DNA of 64,000 nt from Tubulanus polymorphus. Lineage: Eukaryota > Nemertea > Palaeonemertea > Tubulaniformes > Tubulanidae. Below are positions 55,016-64,000 of the stretch, one piece after another. Position numbers and translations under genes: made by a program. The stretch spans positions 7,038,231 through 7,102,230 of the forward strand of contig NC_134033.1 in assembly GCF_964204645.1 (NCBI RefSeq), read 5' to 3'. Positions within the stretch are counted from its first letter, which is position 1; the number at the start of each line of letters is the position of its first letter. The notes below the pieces were generated by a model. The model had not been told where the DNA came from, did no database searches, and worked only from the letters and a program-made list of their open reading frames with translations.

Positions 55016-56066
55016 ATGAAAAAAGAACAATATTTTAGATATTTATATTATAACCCAGAAAGTGAAGTATCATATTCTAGCGTTTCAGAATTATGGGATA
55101 AAATTAAATCTGATAAAGAAAATGGTGCCGTACGGCACCCACACGGTGATATAAAATATAGTGAGTTAAAATCATGGTTACAAAATCAACCAACATATCA
55201 AATCCACAAGAAAATGGATGAAACTTATTTAACAAGAAAAGTTATGGTTTCATATATCGATCAACAATGGCAAGCAGATTTAATTGACATGAAGAACTTA
55301 GAAGAATACAACAAAGGATATTTCTGGATATTATATGTTATAGAAATATTCAGTCGATACACATGGTCAATTCCAATCAAAAATAAAACTGGTATAGAAG
55401 TAACAAATGCTTTTAAATCTATATTTAAAGAAGCAATTCCAGATAAGATACAATTTGATGAAGGTAAGGAATTTTATAACAAACATTTCAAAAAACTATT
55501 ATCTGATAACGATGTAGATTATTTTTATAAAAAAGCATCTATTATAGAAAGATTTAATAAAACATTGAAAACTAGAATGTGGAAATATTTTACTGCTAAT
55601 GAAACATATAAATATATCGATGTGTTAGATGATTTAGTGAAAGGTTATAATAATTCTAAACATAGTTATATAAACATGAAACCTATACAAAGTAAGAAAA
55701 GGAGATAATTCAGAAATAGTTTGGAATAATTTATATGGAGCGTTTGTTACACATGATTTCGGGGAACCTAAATTTAAAATTGGACAACACGTTAGAATAT
55801 CTAAATATAGAAAAACATTTTATTAAGGTTATACCCCTAATTTTACAGAAGAAGTATTCAAGATTAAAAAGATAATATTAACTAAACCATTTGTTTATAA
55901 ACTAGAAGATCTAAAAGATGAAGAAATATTAGGTTATTTCTATGAACAAGAATTATCACTTGTACCAAATCCAGATGAAATAGAATACAAAATAGAAAAA
56001 GTATTGAAAACAAAAACTCTTAAAGGAATAAAGATTTATTTATATTTGAACCGCATAATATGTTAG
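55016..56066 (+). pseudogene. Retroviral-type DDE integrase (element 2)
   Basis: First frame 55,016-55,708: N-terminal helical region YFRYLYYNPESEVSYSSVSE, then the RNase-H-like core with DQQWQADLIDM (first Asp), IQFDEGKEF (second Asp) and SIIERFNKTLKTR (Glu). After a frameshift near 55,695 comes the SH3-like region FKIGQHVRISKYRKTF, an in-frame stop at 55,823, and NFTEEVFKIKKIILTKPFVY. The chromodomain expected at the C-terminus is truncated and the frame runs into the ATPase gene. A palindromic 35-bp segment (55,120-55,154) adds NGAVRHPHGDI to the N-terminal region. Confidence 0.88.
55120..55154. repeat. 35-bp palindrome-bearing segment, copy 2
   Basis: GAAAATGGTGCCGTACGGCA followed by CCCACACGGTGATATA. 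The core GGTGCCGTACGGCACC is a perfect 16-base palindrome. In element 1 the corresponding integrase region lacks these residues (LDKIIPQDLVKY instead). Confidence 0.85.
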
Positions 56067-56632
56067 TTACTGGTGTAACCAATTGTGGAACACATTTCAT
56101 ATTAGATTTGTTAGAAACTATTTATAAGAATCATTTTGATAATATAATATTATTCTGTCCTACTTATGAAATGAATAAAACATATAATAGAGATATAGTT
56201 AAGATAAAAAAGTTTATTATATTAAATCCTAAAACAGTAAAAGAAAATTTAGATAATTGTATAAAAATAGCAATTGATACTTATAAAGGATCAAATACAT
56301 TATTCATTATGGATGATTGCGCTAATTTACATGATTCAAAAGTGAGAGAAAGTGAGTTATGTTATCTAGCTTTCTCTGGAAGACATTTTGGGATAACAAC
56401 ATGGGTTTTAAATCAAAAATATAATTCAATTGTTAAAGACTTTAGGGAGAATATAAGATTTCTAGTTTTATTTTATAACAAAGATAGAAAATCTATGCAA
56501 CAATCATTGGAAGAAAATCAAATTATACCTACTGAATTACATGATGAATATATGAATAAATTAAGGAATAATAAAGGTTCAAAATTATTACTGAGACTAC
56601 AATTTCCCTATGAATATAAGTTTATAAAATAA
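56060..56632 (+). pseudogene. A32-like genome-packaging ATPase with defective P-loop
   Basis: 190 residues without a stop. Walker A region reads TGVTNCGTHFILDLLE: the lysine expected after the last glycine is absent. Walker B is NTLFIMDDCANLHDSK; AFSGRHFGITTWVLNQ corresponds to the sensor region. This is the family that packages DNA into capsids in Polintons, adintoviruses and NCLDVs. The N-terminus is probably truncated, since the integrase relic runs into it and the usual upstream segment is missing. With the P-loop lysine gone, ATP hydrolysis is unlikely. Confidence 0.8.
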
Positions 56633-56654
56633 CTATTTATATATCTATTCTATA

Positions 56655-56892
56655 AGAGCTTACACTTTTATATTGAATAATCTGTCAATTTAAATGTTAT
56701 TCATATACATGATTATTTTAAGAGTAATAGGGATAATAGGCTTTCAGGTTAAAGGTTGAATGGTCGAGTTCATTAAAAACAAAACATGAAAAGTAATTTA
56801 AAACTATAATATATTTTCATAACCGTGTGTATTTCAGTTGAATAATAGAATAATAATTATTATTAAAATATATTTGATTATATGAATTTGTG
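56655..56892 (-). repeat. Right terminal inverted repeat of element 2 (half palindrome C)
   Basis: Inverse of 40,393-40,633. The block AGAGTAATAGGGATAATAGG starts at 56,721 and the arm runs outwards to TATGAATTTGTG at 56,892, where it breaks off close to the point corresponding to the palindrome centre. The outer arm that palindrome B possesses is missing; the terminus of element 3 begins here instead. Confidence 0.85.
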
Positions 56893-56977
56893 AGTAATTA
56901 GAAGATGGCGTTTTCAGATCAGAGGACGAGAGGACGAGACACCGCTCATCACCACAAGTAATTTTTTTTCCTAATAA
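56893..56977 (+). promoter_or_regulatory. Element 3 terminus and polymerase promoter
   Basis: Only 85 bases from the element end to the polymerase ATG. Holds GTTTTCAGATCAGAGGACGA, a second GAGGACGAG, then TCATCACCACAAGTAATTTT and the start TAATAAATG. The CATCACCACAAGTAATTT block recurs inverted upstream of the zinc-finger gene (63,343-63,380), so the two convergent genes have matching promoters. Confidence 0.65.
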
Positions 56978-59900
56978 ATGGGGGAGAATGAACACCAACT
57001 AGAAAAACATAATGTCAATAAAAATCAATATTATTGTCAATATTGTAAAAAATACATCGATACATCTAATAAAACACGACATGAAAAAACTGCAAATCAT
57101 ATAAAAAATGTAATAGATTTTGAAACTCCAGAAAATTCCAATGAAAGAAAAGAACGATTAGAAAATATGAATGTGGATGAAATAAAATGTGAAGTTTGTA
57201 ACGAATTTATAGTAAAAAGGAATTATAATAGACATCTCGAATCACAAAAACATTATAAAAATTTAAATAAAAATGTTTTAGGATTAGAATATTTTGATAA
57301 TAAACCTCAACAAGTAAAAGAATCAACTTCAAAAACAAAATCCATTTCAAATAAACCTTACATGGAAAATGTTAGAAATTATATTGATTCACTAGAAATA
57401 AAAGATACAATTGAAATTTTAGAAACATTACATAGTAAAATTGGTCCTGCAGCTATTATATTTAGATTTTTTAAAGGTACAACAATAGAAGATTATAGTA
57501 AATTTAATGAAATAATAGAAAAAATACTAGATTTTATAACAGATGTTGAATATCCAAAAATTAGTATCTCTGGGAAAGTAAGTTTTATAAAGTCAGAAGA
57601 AAAAATGGATTATAATATTCAAACACACTCTGAAGAAATAATTTCAAAAACACAAATAAAAGAGAAGTTAGAAAAAATATTAAATGAATTTAAACGTCAT
57701 ATTGAAGAAAGATATTTTGAGGGTTCTGGCTTAACATTGAATGAAATTATATATTTAGATTTAAATGTTTATAATACAAAAAGAAATAAAACATCAAAAA
57801 GTAATAAAATGTTTAAAAATAATTCAAACTTTATAATAGAAAAAGATATGAAAGCATCAAGTTATATTAAATTACCATTTTTATCAAAAGCAATTATAAA
57901 TGTTAAAAATGAAGACAACAAATGTTTTCTGTGGGCAATTATTAGTTGCTTACATCCATCACAGGAAAATGTTTGTAGAATAACAGATTATCGGAAATAT
58001 GAAACATTATATAAAATTGATCAATATCCAGTAACTATAAAAATGATTCCTAAAATAGAAAAAGTTAATAATTTAAAAATAAATGTATTCGAATTAATGC
58101 AATTACCAAAGACAAAAGGTGAAAATATTAAAGATTATACATTGGAAGCTTTATATTTAACAGAATATTATGATGATGAAAATGCTTTAGATTTGTTATA
58201 TTACAAAAAAGATGAAAATGAACATTATATGTGGTTAAAACAAATTGATTTATTCTTTAGAACAGAAAGTGATTTTAACAGCCATAAAATTTATCTATGT
58301 AGAAAATGTTTATCTAAATTTAGAACTGAGAATACATTATTAAAACATAAAGAATTATGTGATAATAAAGATTTTTGTAAATTAATAATGCCAACAGAAA
58401 AAGATTATAAATTGAAATTTACTAATCATAAATTTAAAAATATTGTTCCATTTGTAATTTATGGGGATTTTGAATCATTGAATAAAGAATTAACTGATCA
58501 AGATAGAAAAGAAATATATAACAAAAAGCAATTATTAAAATCAATGGATAAAGGAAGTGAATTAAATGAAGACATAATTCAAGACCCACCAATTATAAAT
58601 ACAATTAAAAAAGTTCATCAAAGAGCTGCTGCTTATGGAATTTATATAAAATCAAATTATCCTGAATTATATGAAAGTCAATATATTTCTTTTAGAGGTG
58701 AAAATGTAGTTAATGATTTTTGTGATAAAATTATTGAATTAGAAAGTGATTTTGCAAAATTATTAAACAAAAATAAAAGAATAGTTATGACAAAAGAAGA
58801 TGAAATTGATTTTAATTATGCAACTCATTGTTGTTATTGTGAAAAACGTTTTTATTCATTTGATAAAAGAGTTAGAGATCATGATCATTTAAATTCAAAA
58901 TATCGTGGAGCTGCTCATGAAGATTGTAATTTACAAGCTAAAAAAGTAAATTTCGTACCAATATTATTTCATAATTTATCAGGATATGATACCCATCTAT
59001 TTATAAAACAATTATCGGGAAAATTGGGCGCAATTAATCAAGAAATAGAAGAATATAATGCTATGAATGAAGCAAATGTAAGAAAATATGATTTTAAACT
59101 ATTAGCTAAAACATCTGAAAATTATATTTCATTTCAATTTGGTTGCATTAGATTTTTAGATTCTTATAGATTTCTAGCAAGTTCATTAGATAATTCATCA
59201 AAATCATTAGTTGATAATGATTTTGTTATAACTCGATATCATTATCCAAATGACCAAGATTTTAAATTATTAAGATATAAAGGCGCAATTCCTTATTCAT
59301 TTTATAAAACACATGATGATTTTAATGTAACAGAATTATTAAAAGATCAATTTTATGATAAATTAAAAGAGGAGTATGTGAAAGACGAAGTTTTTAATAG
59401 AACATTAAATATTTGGAACCATTTTAAGATGAAAAATCATGGTGAATTAGTTGATTTATATTTAAAATCAGATGTTATGATATTGGCTGACATATTTGAA
59501 AAGTTTAGAGAAGTTAATCTAAACCATTTTAATGTTGATCCTTGTTATTGCTACTCTAGTCCTGGTTTAACCTGGCAATGTGGTTTAAAATATACAAATG
59601 TAGAATTAGATTTATTAAAAGAACCAGATATGGTTTTATTATTTGAAAAATCAATTAGAGGTGGAATTAGTGGTGTTATGGGAGATAGGTATTTTAAAGC
59701 AAATGATGAATATAAATTATTATATATTGACGCCAATAATTTATATGGTTGGGCAATGATGCAACCTCAACCATATAAAAATTTTATATTAACAGAAGTT
59801 GAAAGTGATGATAAAACTAATTGGGAAAGCGCAATTATGAGTTTAGAAGATGAAGCACCAATTGGTTATTTCTTTGTAGTTGATTTAGAATATCCTGAAA

Positions 59901-62044
59901 ATATAAAGTTTAAAACAAGAAACTTACCTTATTGCCCAGAACATTTAACTGTAGATGATAGTTATTTAAGTGAATACCAGAAGAAAATAAAACCGAAAGA
60001 TCATGTTTTTACAGAAAAATTAATACTTACTCAAAATAATAAATACAATTATATTGTTCATTATAGAATGTTAAAATTTTATCTAAAACAAGGAATGAAA
60101 TTAAAGAAAGTACATAGATATATTGAATTTAATCAATCGAAGTGATTAGAAAAATATATAGATTTCAATACTCAACAGAGAACAATATCAAAAAATGATT
60201 TTGAGAAGGATTTTTTTAAGTTAATGAACAATGCATTTTATGGTAAGACTTGTGAAAACATAAGAAATAGAAATGATATTGAGTTAGTAAATGATTATGA
60301 ACGATTGAGACACCTACAATCAAGTCCTAGACATTTAGGAAATAAAAGATTTGAGGATTATTTGACCGCGGTAAAATTAAAAAGAACGTCAATGAAATTT
60401 AATAAACCCATTTTCATAGGTTCAACCGTTTTAGAAGGTTCAAAATTACTAATGTATAATTTTTATTATAATGTTTTGCAACCACTTTTTGGGGAAAAAC
60501 ACATAGAAATTCTATACTTCGATTCTGTAACAGCTGACACCCCAATATTATTAAAATGTAATAATAAAATATTGGTAAGAAGAATTTCAGAAATAATTCC
60601 AAAACAAAATGAATGTTATATTTTATATGGTGAAAAAGAATTAATACAAATAAATGGATTAATGGATGTTTGGACAAGAAATGGATGGAAAAAATTAAAT
60701 AATATTATTAGACATAAAACAAATAAGAAAATCTATAGAGTTAGAACTAAATTAGGATTTGTAGATGTTACAGAAGATCATAGTTTAATTAAACAAAATG
60801 GTGATGAAATAAAACCAACTGATATAAAAATTGGAGATGAATTATTACATAAAAGATTTTACCCAAGAATGAATCATATGTCATTTGATGAAATAATTGA
60901 TAATATTTATAATATAGAACCCGAAACATTGGAAGAAAAAGAATATTTTATCAAAGGATTTTTCATGGGTGATGGTTCAGCAGGTGTGTATAATTATGTT
61001 AGTGGAACTAAATATTGTTGGTATTTATGCAATCAAGACTTAAAATTATTAGAAAGAATTAAGAAATTCTGTGAAGAAGTTTATCCAAATAAAACATTTA
61101 GAATCATGGATGTTATGAAATCATCAGCAGTTTATAGAATACTTGTAAATAATCCTAAAGATTTTGCTATAGAATATAATGATGAATTCTATATTCATGC
61201 AATAGTGAAAAGTAATACTTCGACAAAAGAAAAGATAGTTCCAGATTATGTATTGAATGCAAAAAATAATTTAAGAAAATGGTTCTTCATTGGATTCTAC
61301 GCAGCCGATGGTACTAAAAGTTTCAAAAACCGCAAAACAATATCTTTAGCTCAAAAAGGAAAAGTTGCTATATCAGGATTAAATATATTATGCAATTCAT
61401 TAGGTTTTAATATGAATATTGGATTGAATAAATCTAAACCAAATTGCTTTAATTTAAGCCATGTAGAAAATGAGTTAACTGAAGAAGTTAAAGATTTATT
61501 TGAAATATATAACCCATCAGATTATGTTTATGATTTATCAACTGAAGATGGTACATTTAACTGTGGATTTCCATTAATAGCCAAAAATACTGACGCCTAC
61601 ATACTAAAAATCAAGACAAATGACATAACAAAAGACTTAAAAACATTGAAACATCATTTTGATTTTAGTAACTATCCAAAAAATCATGAACTATTTAGCA
61701 ATGATAATAAAAAGATTCCTGGTAAGTTTAAAGATGAATTAGGAGGTGATGAAATGATTGAATTTGTTGGGATAAGAAGTAAAATGTATAGTTACAGAAC
61801 AAAAGATCATGAAGCTAAAAAGTTAAAAGGAATAACAAAACATGTGGTTGATAAACATATAGAATTTCAAGATTATATAAAGTGTTTATATAAATCAATT
61901 GTAATGAAACACAAAATGAATTGTTTAAGATCAGAAGATCATGAGATGTACATTAATGAAGTTGAAAAAACTAGTTTAAATCCATTTGATGATAAAAGGC
62001 ATATTTTAGATGATGGTATTAAAACATTACCTTATGGCCATTAA
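56978..62044 (+). pseudogene. Family B DNA polymerase with intein (element 3)
   Basis: Complete gene with a single in-frame TGA at 60,143-60,145. Approximate residues: C2H2 fingers at 14-40 and 68-90; OTU-like NEDNKCFLWAI near 311 and HYMWLKQ near 416; exonuclease motif VIYGDFESLN near 491; Cys/His finger CCYCEKRFYS..RDHDH..CN near 617-650; HNLSGYDTHLF near 664; motif A LLYIDANNLYGW near 912; motif B KLMNNAFYGKTCENIRN near 1,080; motif C interrupted after YFD by a 355-residue intein, resuming TDAYILK. The C-terminal region SLNPFDDKRHILDDG ends at 62,044 with its stop overlapping the stop of the opposite-strand gene. It is the best preserved polymerase of the window. Confidence 0.93.
60524..61588 (+). 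CDS. LAGLIDADG intein inside polymerase motif C
   Basis: 355 residues, no internal stop. N-terminal splice block SVTADTPILLKCNNKIL with Ser1; block B TEDHSLIKQNGDE; homing endonuclease motifs YFIKGFFMGDGSAG and WFFIGFYAADGTK; block F VYDLSTEDGTF; C-terminal block NCGFPLIAKN with terminal Asn, followed by Thr of the extein. The penultimate residue is Lys where His is usual. Extein junction lies between YFD and TDAY of the active-site motif, a known insertion point for PolB inteins in giant viruses. Element 2 shows the uninterrupted site; element 1 has a relic. Confidence 0.93.
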
Positions 62045-63342
62045 AACATAAAATCAATATCATCATACTCGAAATCACTATTGTCTTCTTCATTTTCATT
62101 TAATTGTTTAGGTTCTTCTTCCACTCCATTTTTCTCATTTAAATAAAGTTCTATCTTGTTCCACATTTCATCTCGCTCTCTTTGTTTCTTTTTGTTTGTT
62201 AATTCATCAAATGGAATTATAATATCTAGGTTTAAATAATTTACAATCTTATTTAAAAAGAATTCATAATTTATTGAATCTGTTATTCTATTTTCCAAAT
62301 GATACATTAATATTTGTTTGAATATTTTTTTTATATTTTTCATATCTTCTTCTGTTAATTTAGGTTTTTCATAATAATCGTTAAATAATAAATATAAATA
62401 CATTTTCTTTTCTTTTGTGTTAAATGTTGGTGGAATAACTGTTTTTATAATATCTTTTTTAGTTATTTCACCATTTTTATTTTCTATTATTTTCATTTTT
62501 TCAAGCCATTGCATATATTCTGGTGTATGATCTTCTATAGAAAATATTTTAAAAATTTCATCAAGATAATTTAATTTTGGATCTATAAGAAAATTTCTAG
62601 TTTTTTCTTCATCCCATAAATTCTTTTGCCATCCACAATCAACACAAAATAACACAGTACCTTCTTGTCTTAAGGTCGCATAACTACATTGTGGACATTT
62701 TCGTTTATAATTTATTGGTAATAGATCTTCATTAAGCTCTTGGTATTTTCTTACGTTTTCTTTATGTTTTATTGTTCTATTATGTAGATTTGAATTACTT
62801 GTTGTAATAATCAATTTACAATATTTACAATAATATGTTTTTCTTGTTAATTCATTATATTGTTTTTCTAACTTTTCAACTGTTTCTTCATTATCTGGTA
62901 ACGTTTTCTCATATTTTATTTTTTCTAATAAATTATTTTTTCTTTCATTGAATTCAGTTTCAAATTTATTAGAAATTTTATCTATATGTGCTTTACGAAA
63001 TTGATGATTCTCCCAATCTTCTTTATTATCAGGACAAAATCTTATTCGACAATGCTCACATAAATTATTCTTTACATTATTCTTGTCATAAAATAAAAAA
63101 GGTCTTTTCCAAATAACTTCAGGTTCAACTTCAGCAGAATTACTATCAACATTAGCCGTTGCGCCATTAATTCTAGACTTCTCTGAATGTTTTTTAACAT
63201 AATTTCTTGAGAATAATTTATTACATTTTGGACAGTTTATTTTAGGGGGTTTATAATTTTCATTATGTTTTTTCATATGTCGAGCCATATTACTTTTTCT
63301 TAGAAGTTCACCACAAATTTCACATGGTATCTTCTCGTCCAT
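62041..63342 (-). CDS. Zinc-finger/zinc-ribbon protein, convergent with polymerase (element 3)
   Basis: 433 residues, intact. N-terminal C2H2 fingers CEICGELLRKSNMARHMKKH and CPKCNKLFSRNYVKKH, a Cys/His motif CEHCRIRFCPDNKEDWENH, a coiled-coil-like stretch, then YYCKYCKLIITTSNSNLHN and a zinc ribbon CPQCSYATLRQEGTVLFCVDCGW, followed by a helical domain (IFKIFSIEDHTPEYMQWLEK) and an acidic tail ending FEYDDIDFMF. The zinc ribbon followed by a helical domain recalls viral transcription factors such as the VLTF3 family, but the match is not decisive. The stop overlaps the polymerase stop by four bases. Element 1 carries a decayed copy; element 2 lacks it. Confidence 0.8.
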   Translation of the reverse strand: MDEKIPCEICGELLRKSNMARHMKKHNENYKPPKINCPKCNKLFSRNYVKKHSEKSRINGATANVDSNSAEVEPEVIWKRPFLFYDKNNVKNNLCEHCRIRFCPDNKEDWENHQFRKAHIDKISNKFETEFNERKNNLLEKIKYEKTLPDNEETVEKLEKQYNELTRKTYYCKYCKLIITTSNSNLHNRTIKHKENVRKYQELNEDLLPINYKRKCPQCSYATLRQEGTVLFCVDCGWQKNLWDEEKTRNFLIDPKLNYLDEIFKIFSIEDHTPEYMQWLEKMKIIENKNGEITKKDIIKTVIPPTFNTKEKKMYLYLLFNDYYEKPKLTEEDMKNIKKIFKQILMYHLENRITDSINYEFFLNKIVNYLNLDIIIPFDELTNKKKQRERDEMWNKIELYLNEKNGVEEEPKQLNENEEDNSDFEYDDIDFMF

Positions 63343-63399
63343 TTATTAGGGAAAAAAATTACTTGTGGTGATGAGTGTAATTTTTTTATGTTATAAATA
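63343..63399. promoter_or_regulatory. Divergent promoter between zinc-finger and penton-like genes
   Basis: Leftward: complement reads CACCACAAGTAATTTTTTTC then CCTAATAAATG of the zinc-finger gene. Rightward: GAGTGTAATTTTTTTATGTT then ATAAATAATGG of the penton-like gene. Both halves thus hold a T-run signal, arranged head to head within 57 bases. Confidence 0.55.
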
Positions 63400-64000
63400 A
63401 TGGTAGAATTAAAAGAATACAGAATATTTGTTGATTCTAGAAAACTTATAAATTATAAATCTCATAATTTATTAGTACAATTAGATAGAGAATTTAAGAA
63501 TTGTGTAGATTTAAAATTAGTAAATATAAGTTTATGTAATTCTTTTTATAATATATCGGATAAAACTGATGAACATAGAAGCCTTCTTATTTTTGATAAA
63601 CTTGAAAAAAAATGGATTCAACTTATGCTTACACCAGGATTATATGATTTAGAAACATTAGAGCAAGAAATTAATAGAAAAGCTCGGATTAGATTAGGTA
63701 ATGGTAATTGTAAATTTAATATTAAATTCATAAAAAGTGAGAGCTCTAATAAAATTAAAATAAAGCTTGATGATGAACTTATTAAACTTGATAAATCTAA
63801 TCCATTGATGACAAGAAGACATACTTACACAGCAAAAAAACCTATAGCTAAACTATTAGGAATTACTCCAAATCAATTTGGTGGAAACAAACACGGTAAC
63901 TCAAATATAATACCTTTTACACACTTTTATATTTATTGCAATTTAATCGATCCTACAAAAACTTTCGAAGCAACTAAAGATACAACATGTAATTCTAGTA
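63400..64000 (+). CDS. Penton-like minor capsid protein, partial (element 3)
   Basis: An open frame without stop from the ATG at 63,400 to the window end (about 200 residues). It opens MVELKEYRIFVDSRKLINYK, includes DLKLVNISLCNSFYNISDKT and reaches FTHFYIYCNLIDPTKTFEAT. Compared with the element 2 protein it retains ten additional residues after SRKL and some longer loops, so it is likely closer to the full-length form. The 3' end lies outside the window. Confidence 0.65.
   Translation, partial: MVELKEYRIFVDSRKLINYKSHNLLVQLDREFKNCVDLKLVNISLCNSFYNISDKTDEHRSLLIFDKLEKKWIQLMLTPGLYDLETLEQEINRKARIRLGNGNCKFNIKFIKSESSNKIKIKLDDELIKLDKSNPLMTRRHTYTAKKPIAKLLGITPNQFGGNKHGNSNIIPFTHFYIYCNLIDPTKTFEATKDTTCNSS

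Larger units (their letters stand above)
40163..56892 (+). mobile_element. Element 2: complete Maverick/Polinton-like element (16.7 kb)
   Basis: Bounded on the left by a terminal palindrome and on the right by an inverted copy of about 240 bases of it and its inner flank (40,393-40,633 pairs with 56,655-56,892 with few mismatches). Encodes polymerase, OB-like protein, penton-like protein, small membrane proteins, capsid-associated proteins, candidate major capsid protein, C2H2 protein, HNH nuclease, integrase and packaging ATPase, all on the plus strand. Base composition is about three quarters A+T, unlike the host flanks. About half the genes have one or two disruptions, so it is a relatively young but inactive copy. 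It lies within a host gene. Confidence 0.9.
56893..64000 (+). mobile_element. Element 3: Maverick-like element, left part
   Basis: Begins AGTAATTAGAAGATGGCG, matching the terminus of element 1 (complement of 13,064-13,108). Contains the polymerase with an intact intein, the convergent zinc-finger gene and the start of the penton-like gene, in the same layout as element 1, and continues beyond the window. Located at the cut in the terminal palindrome of element 2, so probably inserted into it. Confidence 0.85.

Noticed and set aside
44829-56632. Adenovirus-type cysteine maturation protease
   Set aside because: I looked for a separate gene with the usual His/Cys layout in the virion gene cluster and found none that I could support; only the OTU-like segment in the polymerase is a candidate.
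59551-59736. Antisense open frames within the polymerase and capsid genes (for example 59,551-59,736, 2,688-3,257 plus strand, 49,941-50,453 minus strand)
   Set aside because: They are shadows of well-supported genes, with no own promoter signal or conserved protein pattern.
40771-62044. Alternative genetic code (stop codons read as amino acids) to explain the in-frame stops
   Set aside because: TAA, TAG and TGA all occur as interruptions, at non-conserved places, and are accompanied by frameshifts and a lost start codon. Pseudogenisation explains them better.

Overview
The window looks like a piece of an invertebrate animal nuclear genome that is heavily loaded with transposable elements and integrated viral elements. 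Evidence for a eukaryotic host: exons with GT/AG borders in consistent phase (a ubiquitin-protease-like gene at 13.2-15.4 kb, another gene at 36.3-36.8 kb, a zinc-binding protein gene at 38.9-40.2 kb), a CR1/Jockey-group LINE, a BEL/Pao LTR element, a MULE-type DNA transposon with an intron, minisatellites and microsatellites. I cannot name the species.

The dominant content is at least four copies of AT-rich Maverick/Polinton-like (adintovirus-like) elements, all damaged. Element 0 contributes only its right terminus (1-377). Element 1 (378-13,108, minus strand) is the most decayed. Element 2 (40,163-56,892, plus strand, 16.7 kb) is complete end to end. Element 3 (56,893 to beyond the window end, plus strand) starts exactly where element 2 stops. 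Their shared gene order is: protein-primed family B DNA polymerase (with N-terminal C2H2 fingers, an OTU-like Cys/His segment and an embedded Cys/His HNH-like finger), then either an OB-like protein (element 2) or a convergent zinc-finger/zinc-ribbon protein (elements 1 and 3), a penton-like protein, several small membrane proteins, a two-part capsid-associated protein, a coiled-coil membrane protein, an F54H12.2-like candidate major capsid protein, then (element 2 only) an accessory block with a C2H2 protein and an HNH nuclease, and finally the DDE integrase and the A32-like packaging ATPase. Nearly every gene carries one or two stops or frameshifts.

Between the elements: 13.2-15.4 kb host ubiquitin-protease-like exons; 15.8-19.2 kb LINE; 19.6-22.3 kb MULE-like transposase pseudogene followed by a 329-bp element with 9-bp target duplications that carries an exon-like segment; 22.9-26.3 kb nothing recognised; 26.3-30.9 kb BEL/Pao element with a tandemly duplicated right LTR; 31.4-31.8 kb Ty3/gypsy RT fragment; 33.0-35.0 kb 90-bp minisatellite; 36.2-38.9 kb duplicated, partly broken host-like exons; 38.9-40.2 kb zinc-binding protein gene into which element 2 inserted.

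The most interesting points are: (i) long terminal palindromes on the viral elements whose ends share a terminal motif while their arms have diverged; (ii) a LAGLIDADG intein at the polymerase active-site motif C that is present in element 3, a relic in element 1 and absent in element 2; (iii) two promoter classes that split non-structural from virion genes, with a TAAATG-type start reminiscent of poxvirus late promoters; (iv) a 35-bp palindromic segment found in frame in two unrelated genes of element 2; (v) a Pack-MULE-like capture.
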